DNA from: Dimargaris cristalligena
Taxonomy: Eukaryota > Kickxellomycota > Dimargaritomycetes > Dimargaritales > Dimargaritaceae
NCBI GenBank assembly: GCA_027576995.1
Contig: JANBQC010000149.1
Span: 1 to 51,426, forward strand
DNA: 51,426 nt
Direction of reading: 5' to 3'
Shown here piece after piece: positions 36,214 to 48,259 of this stretch (the first letter of the stretch is position 1; every line of letters begins with the position of its first letter). The notes beneath the pieces were generated by a model that saw nothing but the letters and a program-made list of their open reading frames with translations, ran no database searches and was not told where the DNA came from. The translations under genes were made by a program, and so were the position numbers.

Positions 36214-39200
36214 TTAAATGAACGATGAACAGGACGAGCTCGGGATGAATTTGCTTAATTGGCATTTGGTGATTTGCTCTTCAAGGGCCTTGCTGAAGGT
36301 CTTCTGCGCCTCCGCCGTGGCATGTTGGAGAGTGTAGAACAGGGGGTCTTGATTAGACTGACCGACTTGTTTCTCGCCGTTCGGACTGATGGTAAAGCTT
36401 AGGGTCCGGCCCAAAAAGAGGGACAGCTGTGGGGCCGTATCGCCAATAGACCGGGTAGATGCGACACTGCGACCTCCTACCGACCGGCTTCCGATGGTGG
36501 TGGACCGGGAGACGGATGCGCTAATTGGCTCGGGGACACTGGAAGCCCGGGCCATACTATGCGAGGCCGGGATTTGTTGGAGTGGAAATACAGGTTCGTC
36601 GTGGGGCGGGGAGGGTAGCAAACGGGGTGAGACAAAGGGACTTTTCATTTGTGACGCCGGTAGAGGGGAATCCCCCCGCTGATCGGTCCCATTGGTGGTT
36701 ACACTAGGAAGAAAATTTCGGATAAGGGTCGCGTCGGGATCGGGCATGGCCGACCGAGTTGAAATTCGTCGGTCGAGAGAGTGTGCCACATGTGGACGGG
36801 AACCTAGCTCAGGGTTACCAAGGTAGCCCCCGCCCAGAGAAAGGATAGTAACGTGTTTGTTGCCCTCCACACAGGCCTGGACAATGACCGAAAGCTCCGT
36901 CAAGTCAATGGCACGAACGCAGACCCAGGTGCGCTTGGTCATACTGCCCCAGCTCCGCGTGGCCGGACTAGTGGAAATCAGCAACACGTCATTGAAGAGC
37001 AGGAGCCGCATTGAGCTCTCAATCCGGACCTCATAGGCTATAGTCTCACTAATGAAAGTCCGACCCGGCCGGTACACCATCATGGGAACATTACGTAGTT
37101 GTTTGGAGAAATTCTGGACGGGAATGGTGTCCTTATCAGTCTCGGTGGGAAGATTGCTCTGATTAGCGTATTTCTCAAGCAGCGTAATGGCCTGCTTCAC
37201 TTGGTCGTGTTCCCAGTGCGAAGATGGGGTTTGCTTGAGCAGTTGACGCAAAAGTAGGGGGTACCGAGTTATGCGCTGCACCGGTAGGATGAGTAGAGAA
37301 GAAAGCGCATCATTCTTCGCGTGGTTGCTTGTCAAAATTTCTTGGTAGAACTTGGAAAAAGGTTTGGTGCCCATGGCCCGCTTCAGCACGTCTTGAGCTG
37401 CCTCGATATTCTGGATGAACTTGGGGAAGATGCACCACTGGCGGTGCTTTTCCAAAAAGATGCGTGCTAATCCGGAGTAGTTGGCGAAATTATCAAGAAC
37501 TTCCTGCAATTCATCCCGGAGTGTAAGCGAGTGTTCCAAAAGCTGATCGACCCACTTGAATACAGTGCGTGCATCTAAGGGATCCATGACGGAGTTTTGG
37601 GTATGGATTCCATCAAATATAGCGTTCATCCAAAGCTAACGGATAAGACGGATGGTAACAGAATGTGTGTATATTCAAAAACAAAAACAAATCAGCCTTC
37701 AACTCAAATTCGATCCAAGCGATAATCGGAATAGAGCGCACTGTACCCAAAATACTGAAAGGCGAACAAACGCCAATGATGCCCCTTTATCAACATTCCT
37801 CGGACAGCTAATTCGTAGAGGGGAACAGGGCATTTGGCCAAGCGTGGGGTTGGGGAACCAGGGTACTTACCTCCTGAGTAGCTTTGAACATTTCGTAAAA
37901 GGATCGCTCGGTGGACACAATTTCCGAAATAATGTGAAGGCGGATATCGCGTCGGCGAATGGTAGCCCGCCGAAACTCACTAACAGTACGGCTGGATTTG
38001 CGAACTAAAGAAGGTGTAGCTGTAGCATCGGTCGGGTGTGGATCCAGAGCCAGGAATTTTTCGGTTGGATCAGTGAAGGGGGGAGTGGGCGCATTTTTGC
38101 TACCCAATATCGGGGCAGGGGGCATGGAAGAAGCGGGGTGTTGCATCGCAGGCGGTACGGGAAGGCTCTTGCGCAAATAGATTTCGATGAATCTGGAGTC
38201 GGAACTGATATCCGGCTCTTGATCGACGTCCACATCACCGTCACCCGATTGGAAGTAAATGTTGCCGTCTTCATCGACCAGTGCTTCCAGTTCGTCGTTC
38301 ATGGCTAACCCGTCTTCAGGACTAATGGAGGAGACCCGGGATCGGCCCTGGTCGCTGCTGTGGTCACTCGGGGGTGGAGATGATGGGGCGACCACAGATT
38401 GGCGGGTCGATGGGAAAATGTTCGGGGCAAAGATAGACATAGTCGCCATGCGGGGTATTGCAGGGGATGGGGCTGAGCTTTTAGGTGCTATGGCTGAGGG
38501 CTCAGACAAGGGAGGAGAGCGTGGAAGGGTGGGGGAGTCAAGATCTTCAATAGGATGAGGTGCAGAAATAGCCGCCATATCCAAAGGTGGCGGAACTACA
38601 TTGGGACCACCTCCGTAAATAGAAGGCGTGGACTCTGGTTCCTTTAGAGTAGCAGTAGTAGGGGGAGTTGGTGGCAGTGTAGCAATATCCGTTGTTTCGG
38701 AGGATTGGGGGTTGGGCTGGGAGGCAGAGGACGTCTCAGGGGTTGTGCGGATCTCTGGCGGCGGATCATTGGAAAGGGTCGGGCGGTCTGTTGAGTCGGA
38801 ACCCGGGGCACTGAGGGATGCGAAAGCGGTGATAATATTGGGCCGCACAGGGCCAGACGTAGGTTGGGGAGTAGAGCTCGGTAGAGTGGCGTAGATGGAG
38901 GAAGTACGGGGTCTAAACTTCGCACCGTTGAGTGAGCCGCTTTTCGCTGAGATACTCGATAGTCTAGCTGACCCTAGAGGCTCCGGTACGGGGAGACCCG
39001 GTGGTTCGGTCGCTAACGGGGATAGGTGCGAAGTGGGAGACGCGACTAAGCCAGTACCCGCAGCTGTCAGAGAGTTAAGACGCACAATTTTGGCAGGGAC
39101 TAATCGAAAGGGCATGGTGGGCCGGTTGGGGCGAGGTGGCACTCGGTCAATAGGGGGCGGGGGCTTTAGCAGTTCCGAGGCGGACGTGGGGTTGATATTA

Positions 39201-39856
39201 ATGTTTTGCAGGCTGGATTTCCGGGGTAAGCTGATGGTAGAATTCTGGGAGCCCGTCGAATAATTGGATGTGGCCGAGCGGGAAGTTAGCACAGAAACAC
39301 GAGAGCGACTAGTCGGTGGACGGGGAGGAGGGGGTGGGGGTGGACCGGCATCAACCAAAGCGGGCAGGGAGCTGCTACCCAGATCACCACGGTAACTATG
39401 GGTTCCAGTGGAGGCGGGAGGAAGGCCACGAATCCACGGGGCAGTTACCCCACCATCAAGTGACTGTGTAAGCTTAGCCCGGCCAGCAGTGGTCGACTGA
39501 GAGGGACCAGGCAAGGGGGCGGCAGGGGGCTGCCCGCTCGACCCGCGGCGGCGCTGAAGGAGCAAACGGAGCCGGAAGACGATTTCAAAGGTGGGCACGT
39601 CGGTTTCGCGCAAGGACGGCGTGGTGCTGGCAGGATCGGTTTGCAAACATGTGCAGTAGGCTCGAATATCCTCTACAAAAATGTGGATTCGGGTGTCACC
39701 CAAGCCGTTGTATTTGACCTCCGCGAGGTACTCATCGGGGGGAGTGGCGCGTTGGAGGGGTATGAGCTCTTTAACGACGGCCGGGAGGGGTTTGTGGTAT
39801 GTGAACGTAAAGGGTAGGCTGAGGGTGGCCACAAAGGCCGTGTGTATAGCACCCAT
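36214..39856 (-). CDS. RhoGEF (DH-PH) protein with long disordered N-terminus
   Basis: Two exons, 39856-37871 (662 codons) and 37635-36214, encode 1135 aa; the 235-nt intron has GTAAGT and TTAG borders in phase 0 and cuts the DH domain after ERSFYEMFKATQE. Residues 1-110 form a short globular-looking start that I cannot name. Residues 110-600 are Pro/Ser-rich with PPPPPPRPP, a likely SH3 ligand. The DH domain is about 640-830 and includes the CR3 motif LILPVQRITRYPLLLRQLL at 777-795. A PH domain follows from about 846 (MMVYRPGRTF, RLLLFNDVLLIS), with a Ser-rich insert of about 120 residues before its last helix near 1090-1125. It should activate a Rho-family GTPase for polarity or wall growth; which one is unknown. 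Confidence 0.88.
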
Positions 39857-40640
39857 CTGGGTCTATTGTAACGTGACTATGTGTGGCGGAGAATGAGAGG
39901 GTTCCTGAAATAAAAAAACTTGGTGCGGGAGTGGGGCCTGTACCTGGTGAGAAAGAGATACAAGCGAGAACACAAATAGGCCACGCCTGGGGTGACGATA
40001 TAAATACAAATTATATAATGGGAGACAGTATATATATAGATATTGGAGCTAATAAAAAAAACACTGCTGTCTCGAGTAAAATAACAGACAAAAGGCGTTT
40101 TCTTGCGCAGGCTTGGGGACGTATAATATTATATCACAGAACGTTAAGCAGACAATAGGCACAATATAACTATTGGGACACTGGCAGTTAGGCCATACAG
40201 AGAGAGAGAACAAAAATACCGCCGGTCAACAATAATAGTAGCCGGTACAAGCAAAAGTGTAGGTAGAAATAAATAGAACGAGCCGGTCTTTAAACAAGAA
40301 GGCACGGGTTGGACACCGGTGTAAAAACGCTGGGAGAACCCAAACCAGTGGTGTTGTACTGCGAATAGACCAGGGGGCAGCGAAGTGAATAAGAAAAAAA
40401 AAACTAGAGCGGAGTTCAAAGTCAATGGAGAGGCATATAGGGCACTGAGGAGTGGAGGTGGCTAAGTAAGAATGAGAGTACAAAAATAATAGAATAGAAT
40501 GCTAAAGGGGAGTAAAAGACGGAGCTAAGCAAGGAGTAGTTTTTTTTGGGCTTGGGCGGTGGAGGGTCAGATAGAACGAGGAAACGGAAGTTGGGTAGAG
40601 ATGAGAAGAGGTTAGGACGCCAATTTGGTTCAACAAGACA
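39857..40640 (-). promoter_or_regulatory. Pyrimidine-rich upstream region of the RhoGEF gene
   Basis: Read on the minus strand, about 40640 to 40150 is strongly C/T-rich, as fungal promoters and leaders often are, while 40150-39857 is A/T-mixed with repeated TATATA. This suggests a long 5' leader or an extended promoter. The frames inside it are low-complexity products of the C/T bias. Confidence 0.35.
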
Positions 40641-42163
40641 CATTATATCCCACCAATGTCAGTTGGTGGGAACAGGCACCGGCGATTTCCCAGAGCGGCG
40701 GAATGTGGAGGGATGGCCATAAAAGGAAATCCACCAACAAGTTAAATAATGAACTTCAGGAAAACAAGTGCGTTGCCGGAAGCCGTGGCGCGCCTCCCCT
40801 TATATCCCCCCTTCCCGTCGCTTCCCTATATGCGCATACACCCCACTTGGACCTGTCTGCCCGTCCTAGAGGATCTTCCAGCCTATTATGCCCCTTAGGT
40901 AATATTAAATGCGTATGCGGTCGGAAAAGTCAGTCTGGCCTGTCCCTCAATGAAGTTGTTAAATGTAGGGCGCTGGGACTTACATTCGAAACCAGTGAGT
41001 ATACCCCTATTAGACATGTCCTCATGTGTATTTGACCGTTTATGAACAAGGAGCATAGAGTGTGGCCCATGGTGTATTTATGTATTCCCAGTGGTGCTGT
41101 AACCAAACCGCCTGAGCCTACCGTTAAACCCAGCCGAAACGAAAATCAGGGTTAGGTACGGATTGGCCGTCTTGCGTGTCAGGAACCATCAGCTCAGCAA
41201 CAATGTCTTTCTGTAAGTGTACGGTCTATATATAGTTGGCCAGACTACACATTCATGCTGACCAATGTTATTCTTCCATGCAGAATGACTATGTAGATCA
41301 ACTTGACATCACAACAATCGGGTGCACTGTGATAGGTTCCCCCACTGCTCCTAATTTCGCCCTTATTGGCACTGGGCCCCCAATTGACCCTCGATTTCAC
41401 AGGCATAATGCAAAACGGTTAGTCACTGGCATTATCTTATCAGCGCTCTTGTATACTGATCACTGTCCTAATTTTCCGCCTATTCTATTTGCTATGACAG
41501 ATCCCAATAACTCATTTTCACATCTGATTGTAGCACCACCTGGACTTATTGCCATTTTATCCTTATGGAATCTCTCTATTAGTAATGGCTTTCGGTAGTC
41601 GGCAACCTTAATAGTAGCTAGAATGGCCTACAAAACAAAAGCGTGAACTTACGAATGTCTGTAATAAAGTTGGGGAATTCCCTTTATAATGGATATGAAA
41701 AGCCGGCAATTTAAATAGACGAGTTAACTGGCAAAGGTGTATTATAAAATCGACCAATGAAATACAGGGTAGGTAGTAGAACCTCATCCAGCTTTATATA
41801 GTCGAGCTGACTTGAAACGTCGGTATAGGAATGTGACTAAATTGATGCTAAACTATGCTACTAGAGTATATGGTATATAAGGAATAAGGGACATCAAACA
41901 TTATCGAATTATAACATAAAAGTATAGGAGAAATGGATAAGAAAAACGGTGATCCTAAAGATGAATAGATAGATCCACTTTCGGTTATTAGTTTCCCGCG
42001 CTTCATCGGTGGAAATAGGGCAGTTTGGAGACTGCAGCTCATGAGGCGTTGGGTTTAATCGCCACCATTGTTAAGCGCTAAACTGCCTAAAAATAATTAC
42101 AGGCCGCTGTAATTAATAGTGTCGTCCGAAAATTCTCGAATCGCTTAAAAGCCTCCCAAACTA
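40641..42163. other. Intergenic; one unassigned plus-strand ORF (41236-41598)
   Basis: The 120-codon frame at 41236-41598 has no recognisable domain. A tempting splice from an ATG at 41203 (donor at 41213) to an acceptor ending at 41283 creates an immediate stop, so it is not supported. Nothing else is seen. Confidence 0.35.
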
Positions 42164-44752
42164 TCAGCGACTAAGCTTGAATGTGGGTGACTGCCAAATA
42201 ATAAAATCGCTATCTTTGCGGGAGGCATAATCGGCCAGAGGTCGCTTCCACTGAACCCGGAATTGGTAGGAACCGTTGGGGGCGGCGGTGAGCGAGTCAG
42301 CACCACCATTGCTAGCCGTTTTAACCATGTTGCCGGACCATACGAAATTGCGGAAGTCCGAGCCAGGTATAAAACTGTGGGCCAAAAACGACTGTTGCCC
42401 CTGGTCCACTAGGTAGCGCGGTTGGCTCGTTTGATCCACCCGTACCACATAAATGAGCAGCAGATCGGTGGTAAACTGGAGGAAATACTGGAACGCCGGG
42501 TATTTCTTCTTAGATAGCTGATATGTGGTCTGCGTAGATGCCGGAATTGCGCTCAACGAAACGGAATCAATGAGCTGGGGGTAGTATGTGGTGGTGCTCG
42601 GTGGTACAATGGGAATTTGGGAAAAGTTGTCGTCCATGGCCAGGAAAGGGAAGGTGAACCGGATTGACCGGGTACCGCTAAGGAAGTTAAACGTAATATA
42701 CCCTCCATAGATCCATTGTCTCGGCGCCATATCGTTGAGGGTGAGGGTCATACGGTGAGTAAAGTTCGAATTAGGCGTGGTCCAAGTAGGAAGGGGCTCG
42801 ATATTTTTAGGCGTAAAGGTCCCGTTAACGCGAAGGCGTGGCGCGATGAGGGTTCCGCTAGGGGTGAACATGGTGACGTCCTCGGAGGTGAGCCAGCCCC
42901 ATGAAGTCAGGTATTTTGCATATGAATCGACCTTGAATTGAATTTCAAAATTGAAGTTCTTTCCGTTATCCACATTTTGGTTATCGCCCAGACTAGAGTT
43001 GTAGGAAAAGAAAAAATCGGGCGAATTAAAGACATTCTGCATTTGGAGGGCCCCGTAGCCTTGTTGCACTGGTGAGCAGTGTAAATTGGTATACCGCGAA
43101 GGTTGCAGGTCCTGTTTCGGCAGCAACATCATGACGTATTGCTCACTAGTCAACTTAGGGTTAAACTCCCGCAGGAGAGCAAATGCCCCCGTAACGAACG
43201 CGCTCGACATGGCCGTGCCGGTAGCGATCCCGTAGCTGCCCATTTCGAGTGGTAGGGCTGAATAGATGTAACGACCCGGAGCAATGAGATTGGGTTTGAG
43301 TGATAAATCGGGACCGGGTCCCCAGGACGAGAAGTCGGATACACCAACTTTTTCCGTTTGCTTACGAGCAGTCATATTGTCGTCGCTCGAAATGATTACT
43401 TGTTGACCGGATTGGAGGGCGGAAAGAAGAAATGTGCCAGCGGAGTACTCAACCATCACCGTTGGGATAAGGCCCTTGCTCTTAAAGGCTGGGATATCGA
43501 TGACTTTCCAGGTGACGTCGTACACAATCAAGGCAACTGCCCCGGCCGCCTGCGCATTGGCCGCTTTGGTTTCGATGGAGCAAACGCCGTTTTGGGCCAG
43601 AGCAATTTTTCCATTCACGTTCGCCGTAATGGGGCGACAGCCGACCCACGCATTTTGGGCGTCTGTGGCCAGAACCAGGGTTTGCTTACTGAAGTTAAAG
43701 GCCAGCTCGGGGGACTGGGTGTACGACCGGGGGAAGTTTTTACCGGGGGTACTATCCACATTGATAGACTTGGAGTAAAAGGAGGGTTGGTCGAAACTTC
43801 CAACGGCCACTGCACCGGTTCCCACCCCGGGTGAGTTGACGGTGAACAGGGAGTATTGACCTTCATCTCCAGCCGCGGCAACAACAATCACCCCCTTGCT
43901 GGTCATCTGAGTCGCCATGCGCGACAAAAGGGAATTCGGCGAGCCTGCCGAAACGCCGAGGGACACGTTAATGATGTTCATACCGTCAGTGTAGGCCATC
44001 TCCATTGCCGCCATCAGAAGATCGACTGTGGTCGAACCCCCACAGCCTATGGCCCTATAGGCGCCAATTTGGGCTTGGGGAGCGGCGCCCTGGAACACGC
44101 CAACATTGCCCGCTGCGATACCGGACACATGGGTGCCGTGACCATTGCATTTATCCAAAGGGTCCTTGTCCGGCTTAGGGGTGTTGTATCCGGTGAATTG
44201 ATCGCCAACAAAGTCATAGCCGGCAACCACCCGGGCCCCACTGCAGGTCTTGAAACAGCCACCGAACATCGGATGGCGGTAGTCCAGGCCGCTGTCCACG
44301 AACCCAATTTTAACGCCCCGACCGTAAAGATTTTTTTCAATCTGGGTTTCCACGATGTAGTTATCTTTGAGATAGACATTTTCCTTCGGTTCGAGTGTCA
44401 AGCCCGGAATGGTCGAGGCGTGGATGGTGGTCGATTGGTTTAGGACTTGGTTGGGGGACATGTTCAAGACGATGGAGAGCTTTTGGGCCATGGCGGAATA
44501 CTTGTCGTCCAGTTTAATATGTGCGCCTTTTACGACCGTAGTGTAGTTCCTGGCAAACGTGAAAGGGACTTTCAACTTGGCCATTTGTGAAGAAAACAGC
44601 TCGAATGGTTCGGTACCGGTGGCTTGGCTGGCATCGCTAGTGTCGAACTGAACCAGGTAGGACCCCGATATGACGCTCTCACCGGAACAGCCCGAATTAG
44701 CGGTTAGGACCGCCAACGAAAGGAGCCCCCAGAGGCTCAGTGAGCGATGCAT
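42164..44752 (-). CDS. Secreted subtilase-family (S8A, Vpr-like) protein, predicted catalytically dead
   Basis: The single exon encodes 862 aa. Residues 1-23 form a signal peptide, followed by a propeptide with an I9-like region (about 30-115). The peptidase fold follows: catalytic Asp153 in FVDSGLD and His205 in GHGTHVSG are intact. The oxyanion position reads AAAGDEG with Asp296 instead of Asn. The serine motif, normally GTSMASP, reads GTAMSSA at 512-518, so the nucleophile is Ala514 (codon GCC). A PA domain (about 380-455, QAAGAVALIVYD) is inserted between His and Ser as in Vpr-type proteases, and a beta-rich Fn3-like C-terminal half follows. Several NxS/T sites suit secretion. Intact frame and good codon use argue for a maintained pseudoprotease rather than a pseudogene. 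TATATAAATA lies 230 nt upstream. Confidence 0.9.
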   Translation of the reverse strand: MHRSLSLWGLLSLAVLTANSGCSGESVISGSYLVQFDTSDASQATGTEPFELFSSQMAKLKVPFTFARNYTTVVKGAHIKLDDKYSAMAQKLSIVLNMSPNQVLNQSTTIHASTIPGLTLEPKENVYLKDNYIVETQIEKNLYGRGVKIGFVDSGLDYRHPMFGGCFKTCSGARVVAGYDFVGDQFTGYNTPKPDKDPLDKCNGHGTHVSGIAAGNVGVFQGAAPQAQIGAYRAIGCGGSTTVDLLMAAMEMAYTDGMNIINVSLGVSAGSPNSLLSRMATQMTSKGVIVVAAAGDEGQYSLFTVNSPGVGTGAVAVGSFDQPSFYSKSINVDSTPGKNFPRSYTQSPELAFNFSKQTLVLATDAQNAWVGCRPITANVNGKIALAQNGVCSIETKAANAQAAGAVALIVYDVTWKVIDIPAFKSKGLIPTVMVEYSAGTFLLSALQSGQQVIISSDDNMTARKQTEKVGVSDFSSWGPGPDLSLKPNLIAPGRYIYSALPLEMGSYGIATGTAMSSAFVTGAFALLREFNPKLTSEQYVMMLLPKQDLQPSRYTNLHCSPVQQGYGALQMQNVFNSPDFFFSYNSSLGDNQNVDNGKNFNFEIQFKVDSYAKYLTSWGWLTSEDVTMFTPSGTLIAPRLRVNGTFTPKNIEPLPTWTTPNSNFTHRMTLTLNDMAPRQWIYGGYITFNFLSGTRSIRFTFPFLAMDDNFSQIPIVPPSTTTYYPQLIDSVSLSAIPASTQTTYQLSKKKYPAFQYFLQFTTDLLLIYVVRVDQTSQPRYLVDQGQQSFLAHSFIPGSDFRNFVWSGNMVKTASNGGADSLTAAPNGSYQFRVQWKRPLADYASRKDSDFIIWQSPTFKLSR

Positions 44753-44982
44753 GGTGTCGTAGCGTTTGGATTCAAGGTGAATAATTGGGTGACGGTGATT
44801 CCGGATGGCTTTAGAGGACTAATGATACCCGCGCGGTCAACAGCAGCGGATACAAGAAGTGTGACAGAAATATGGCAATGAAATAAGAGATCTCGGGTTA
44901 AAGAGAATATGTAACAATGTATTAAACTAGTAAACCGATTAGTAGTGGCGATATTGAGTCAATGGATAGTGGAATGTCCACG

Positions 44983-44992
44983 TATTTATATA
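44983..44992 (-). promoter_or_regulatory. TATA box of the subtilase-family gene
   Basis: The minus strand reads TATATAAATA about 230 nt before the ATG at 44752. Confidence 0.45.
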
Positions 44993-46607
44993 CCAAGCTG
45001 GGGTGGGCATGGGCATGTGTAAAATTTATCAATTACGGGTTTTCAACAGGGGCATACGGTTACCGTACACCCTAAAGATTATCCTTATGGCCTTATCGAC
45101 CAGGTGGTCGAATGAAGAAGTCTGGCGAGGTCACTTTGTTTTCGCCGCATGCTTTTCGTATGCTCCATTACCAATCACCGTCATCGTGATTGGAAGGTCC
45201 TGCTATGACCGACGTTCTCCAACTGGCTCACGGGTTTTTTTATACACATGAAGTTAGTCGCTCACAACAGGCTTGAGAAGTTCTTAACCATATAAGGAAA
45301 ATGGAGTGGATCACTCCGTTTGGAGTATGCTTTAATCGACACATGAGCGGCATCTCAAATTGGTCTACTTATCCCAACTGTCTCTAATTTTGAGTGCTCG
45401 AATGATACCGCGGAGAGAGTAACATCCAGGCAATCGAGACGATCTATGCTCATCAGTCGGCATCAACGCCGCTGGCCCCCACCACATCCTGCAGCCGCTG
45501 GGTGAGACTAATCACCTAGAGCCCAGCACATCGCCAGCTCCCACCAATAGATACACACTATCGGGTCGGCATATGGCAATCGCTCTTGACCCTGCAAGTT
45601 TCAAACAGTTAATACACCAGTCATCTGACCAAGGAATGGGAGTGAGTAGCAAAAGCGACGAAAATGATTGGCATCGGATAAATTAATACCCTCCCCCCTA
45701 TCATATTCAAATAATATTATTCACCTAAAAACAGCATCTCACAAGGTAAATATGGTCGAGTTGAAACGCCACAATATGCAAGTACACCTTCCCTTCCTAC
45801 TGGGTTGGGATCTTCTCCCTTCGCAGTGATCACAACCGTAATTCTATCGAACATGTCCATAAAATAAGGCAATTGGCAGTCGATATCTATGACCCCCCTA
45901 TGCAGTTGAATTATCGCGCCGCGTGCCTTCTTTTGAGCGGTAACTTGGCTATTACTTATCCGGACTGAACTTCATCTTATCACATATAGGCAATGAAGTT
46001 CAAATCCAGGTTTTGAACAGGCAAATGTAGGATGCGGCTGTGCTTCTTGGCTAGCCAAGTCTGGACAAGGATTATAAAAAAGAAAACTGCCCCTAACGCT
46101 ATGAGCTCTTTATGTATCAGCAAAATAATAATTATAGTCCTTAAGTCCCTTCCGACATTGTAGGTATTTGGCCCAACTAGGTTTGCCTATTCCAATAGGT
46201 CCCCACTGTTTCTATTTTCGAATTTTTAGCATAGAGTGCCCAATTGATTCTACAATGCCTAGACATGAGCCAAGTAACTGGGTACTGACATTACCATAAA
46301 CGGCATTTTAAACCAACCGCCGTTCTTAATATACGCAAATTCAATTTTGAATGCCTGCCCCTAAATATATGTTCCTAAATCTGTTTGTTGCATTACTTGG
46401 GCTACTTTTTGATATTGTATCCATCTGAAAAATTTCTTTCTGTACTTGCTTTCATTAGACCTGGTTATCCCGCTCAATACAATTAAGCCCTGCTATAAAA
46501 GAACCATTGTAAGAATGTTTACAATAAAATTGAGAAGGGCTCCTAATGAGAAAAATGGTCTACCAGCCAGAAATATAAAATATACAAGTTAACTGCTTCC
46601 ACTGGCG
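44993..46607. other. Intergenic, no gene supported
   Basis: The frame at 45003-45251 has no domain or bias. No RNA gene or repeat was recognised before the retroelement boundary. Confidence 0.4.
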
Positions 46608-46790
46608 GACCAGCGGAAGTTTGTTGATGATAGTAGGCCTCTTGAGGCCGCGATAGGCTTTATTTTGTCAGATTTGATGTATGATGTTAATAGTTTATTG
46701 TAAAAGACGAATCCTTGCCTCGGCAGGTTATATGTACTGCTGCTCTAGTCCGGGGCATGCCCTCCCTTTTCTTCCTTGGACCTTTTGTGA
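46608..46790 (+). repeat. Inverted terminal repeat of the DIRS-like element, 3' side
   Basis: Matches the reverse complement of 50560-50736 with mostly C/T and G/A differences. Similarity stops abruptly at GAAGTTTG, giving the inferred element edge. Confidence 0.75.
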
Positions 46791-46949
46791 GCAACGAGTA
46801 TTAAGTTTTCTAATGCCTAAATTCGTGATTGAATTGAATGAGCAATTAACTAAATCAACCATACTGTACTTATTGAAGTGGATTGATGCTAAATACCAAT
46901 ATTTCCGGGTGGGCTTACAAATGATATTATTTGCCAGATAGTCCCGAAG

Positions 46950-48012
46950 GGATGTGTTCCAGGGATGGTTATGGCCAGTAATAATAACATTGGAAGGGGG
47001 TTACTGAGGACCAATTGTCACATTGTAGGATATCCTCATCCTTTACTCCATGGAGCTTTGCCACTGTTGATGACTCCACATGAAATGAGTGGGCTGTAAA
47101 TTAGGATGTATCAATCTCTACCTCTTGTAACAATGATTTAAGCCATTGGGCTAGAGTATCCCCTGAGGCATTGTGGTGACCATTAAATACTGCAAATGGA
47201 TTTTGTTGGTCCTGTGGAAGGCGCTGTAGAGGCAGTGACCATTCCAGTTATTTAGCCAGATGACAGACTGGGCAGATGGTTGGATCTTCCTGTAGGGCCC
47301 GGAGACTTAATTGTTTGTAATCTCCCTCCTTGACCTGAATGGCCACTAAATTCACTAGGATTGGTGATTCACAGTTGGGTTCAAATTGAGTATTTGTTAA
47401 AGTAATCTTGGTAAGATCACTATGCAGGTGCCACATTGTTGCTAGAGCTAATAAGCCCAGGGTTTTGAGCCTTAATTAGCAAATTGTCAAGTCCTCCATT
47501 GGCCTCATGCCTTGTAAGTAATCTAGGACCTGTTTGACGTCCCAAACTGGTGGTTTAGGGACCAAGGGTTGTTTTTTATGGACCCCTTGCATGAATTGTT
47601 ATAGGAAATGGTCTTCAGTTACTGGTGGGTTGTTTGGATAAAATAATTTCCAAGTGGAGGTAATTACTGACTGGTGAATACAGATTGTTGTCCAGGTTCA
47701 GTTTTGGGCCATATCCACTAAGTAATTTATTAGGTGAGGATAATTGTACTTGGCTGGATCATATGCTCATGTTTGGTACCAAGTGTCAAAGCTTTGCCAG
47801 GCATATTCATAAGTTTTCCAAGTTAACAACTGCCGACTGCATATAATGTTGTCAATAGCTTTGGGTTTGATGGCCATTTTCCCCAGCCAGTTGCGGATAA
47901 GGGCCACACAAACCATCTGAACTTCTGGTGGACTTTCTTGACCACCATTGGATTCCCTGTCACATGGGAATAGTGTTGGGAACCAGGGTTGGCTTGGCCA
48001 ATTTGGTGTCAC
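46950..48012 (-). pseudogene. DIRS tyrosine recombinase remnant
   Basis: It starts with the typical NWPSQPWFPTLF block (about 48010-47975), followed by LTWKTYEYAWQSFDTWYQ (about 47830-47770), the N-terminal core-binding part. The catalytic part has LALATMWHLHSDLTKI near 47440, ICPVCHL near 47255 and TAHSFHVESSTVAKLHG near 47090, ending with FQCYYYW near 46990. Both positions expected to be catalytic Arg read His; the central His (AHS) and the Tyr remain. Stops occur at several places. Confidence 0.8.
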
Positions 48013-48259
48013 TAGTATCAGTTAATGGAGTTGTTCTCAGTGGAGTTTCTGAATGACCAGTGGTATCAATTTCCATGGGGGAGAGGCGTATCCCCCAGTC
48101 TTGGGCCAGGGAATTATCCAAGCATTGAAATTTATCACTCCTTATTCTGGGAATTGAGTAAAAAAGTGGCAACACTTTGCATTTCTGTGGGACACAAAGA
48201 GGTCTAAGTGAATGGACCCATACAGGCATCAAAGGAGAGGTATAATGGCCTGTGGTATC

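Noticed and set aside
40144..40643. Hydrophobic minus-strand frames upstream of the RhoGEF gene as small membrane proteins
   Set aside because: They are Leu/Ser/Pro/Phe-rich products of a C/T-rich leader and read that way in more than one frame.
41203..41598. Two-exon gene using the ATG at 41203 and the 120-codon frame
   Set aside because: Joining the visible donor and acceptor creates a TAA at the junction, and the frame has no recognisable domain.
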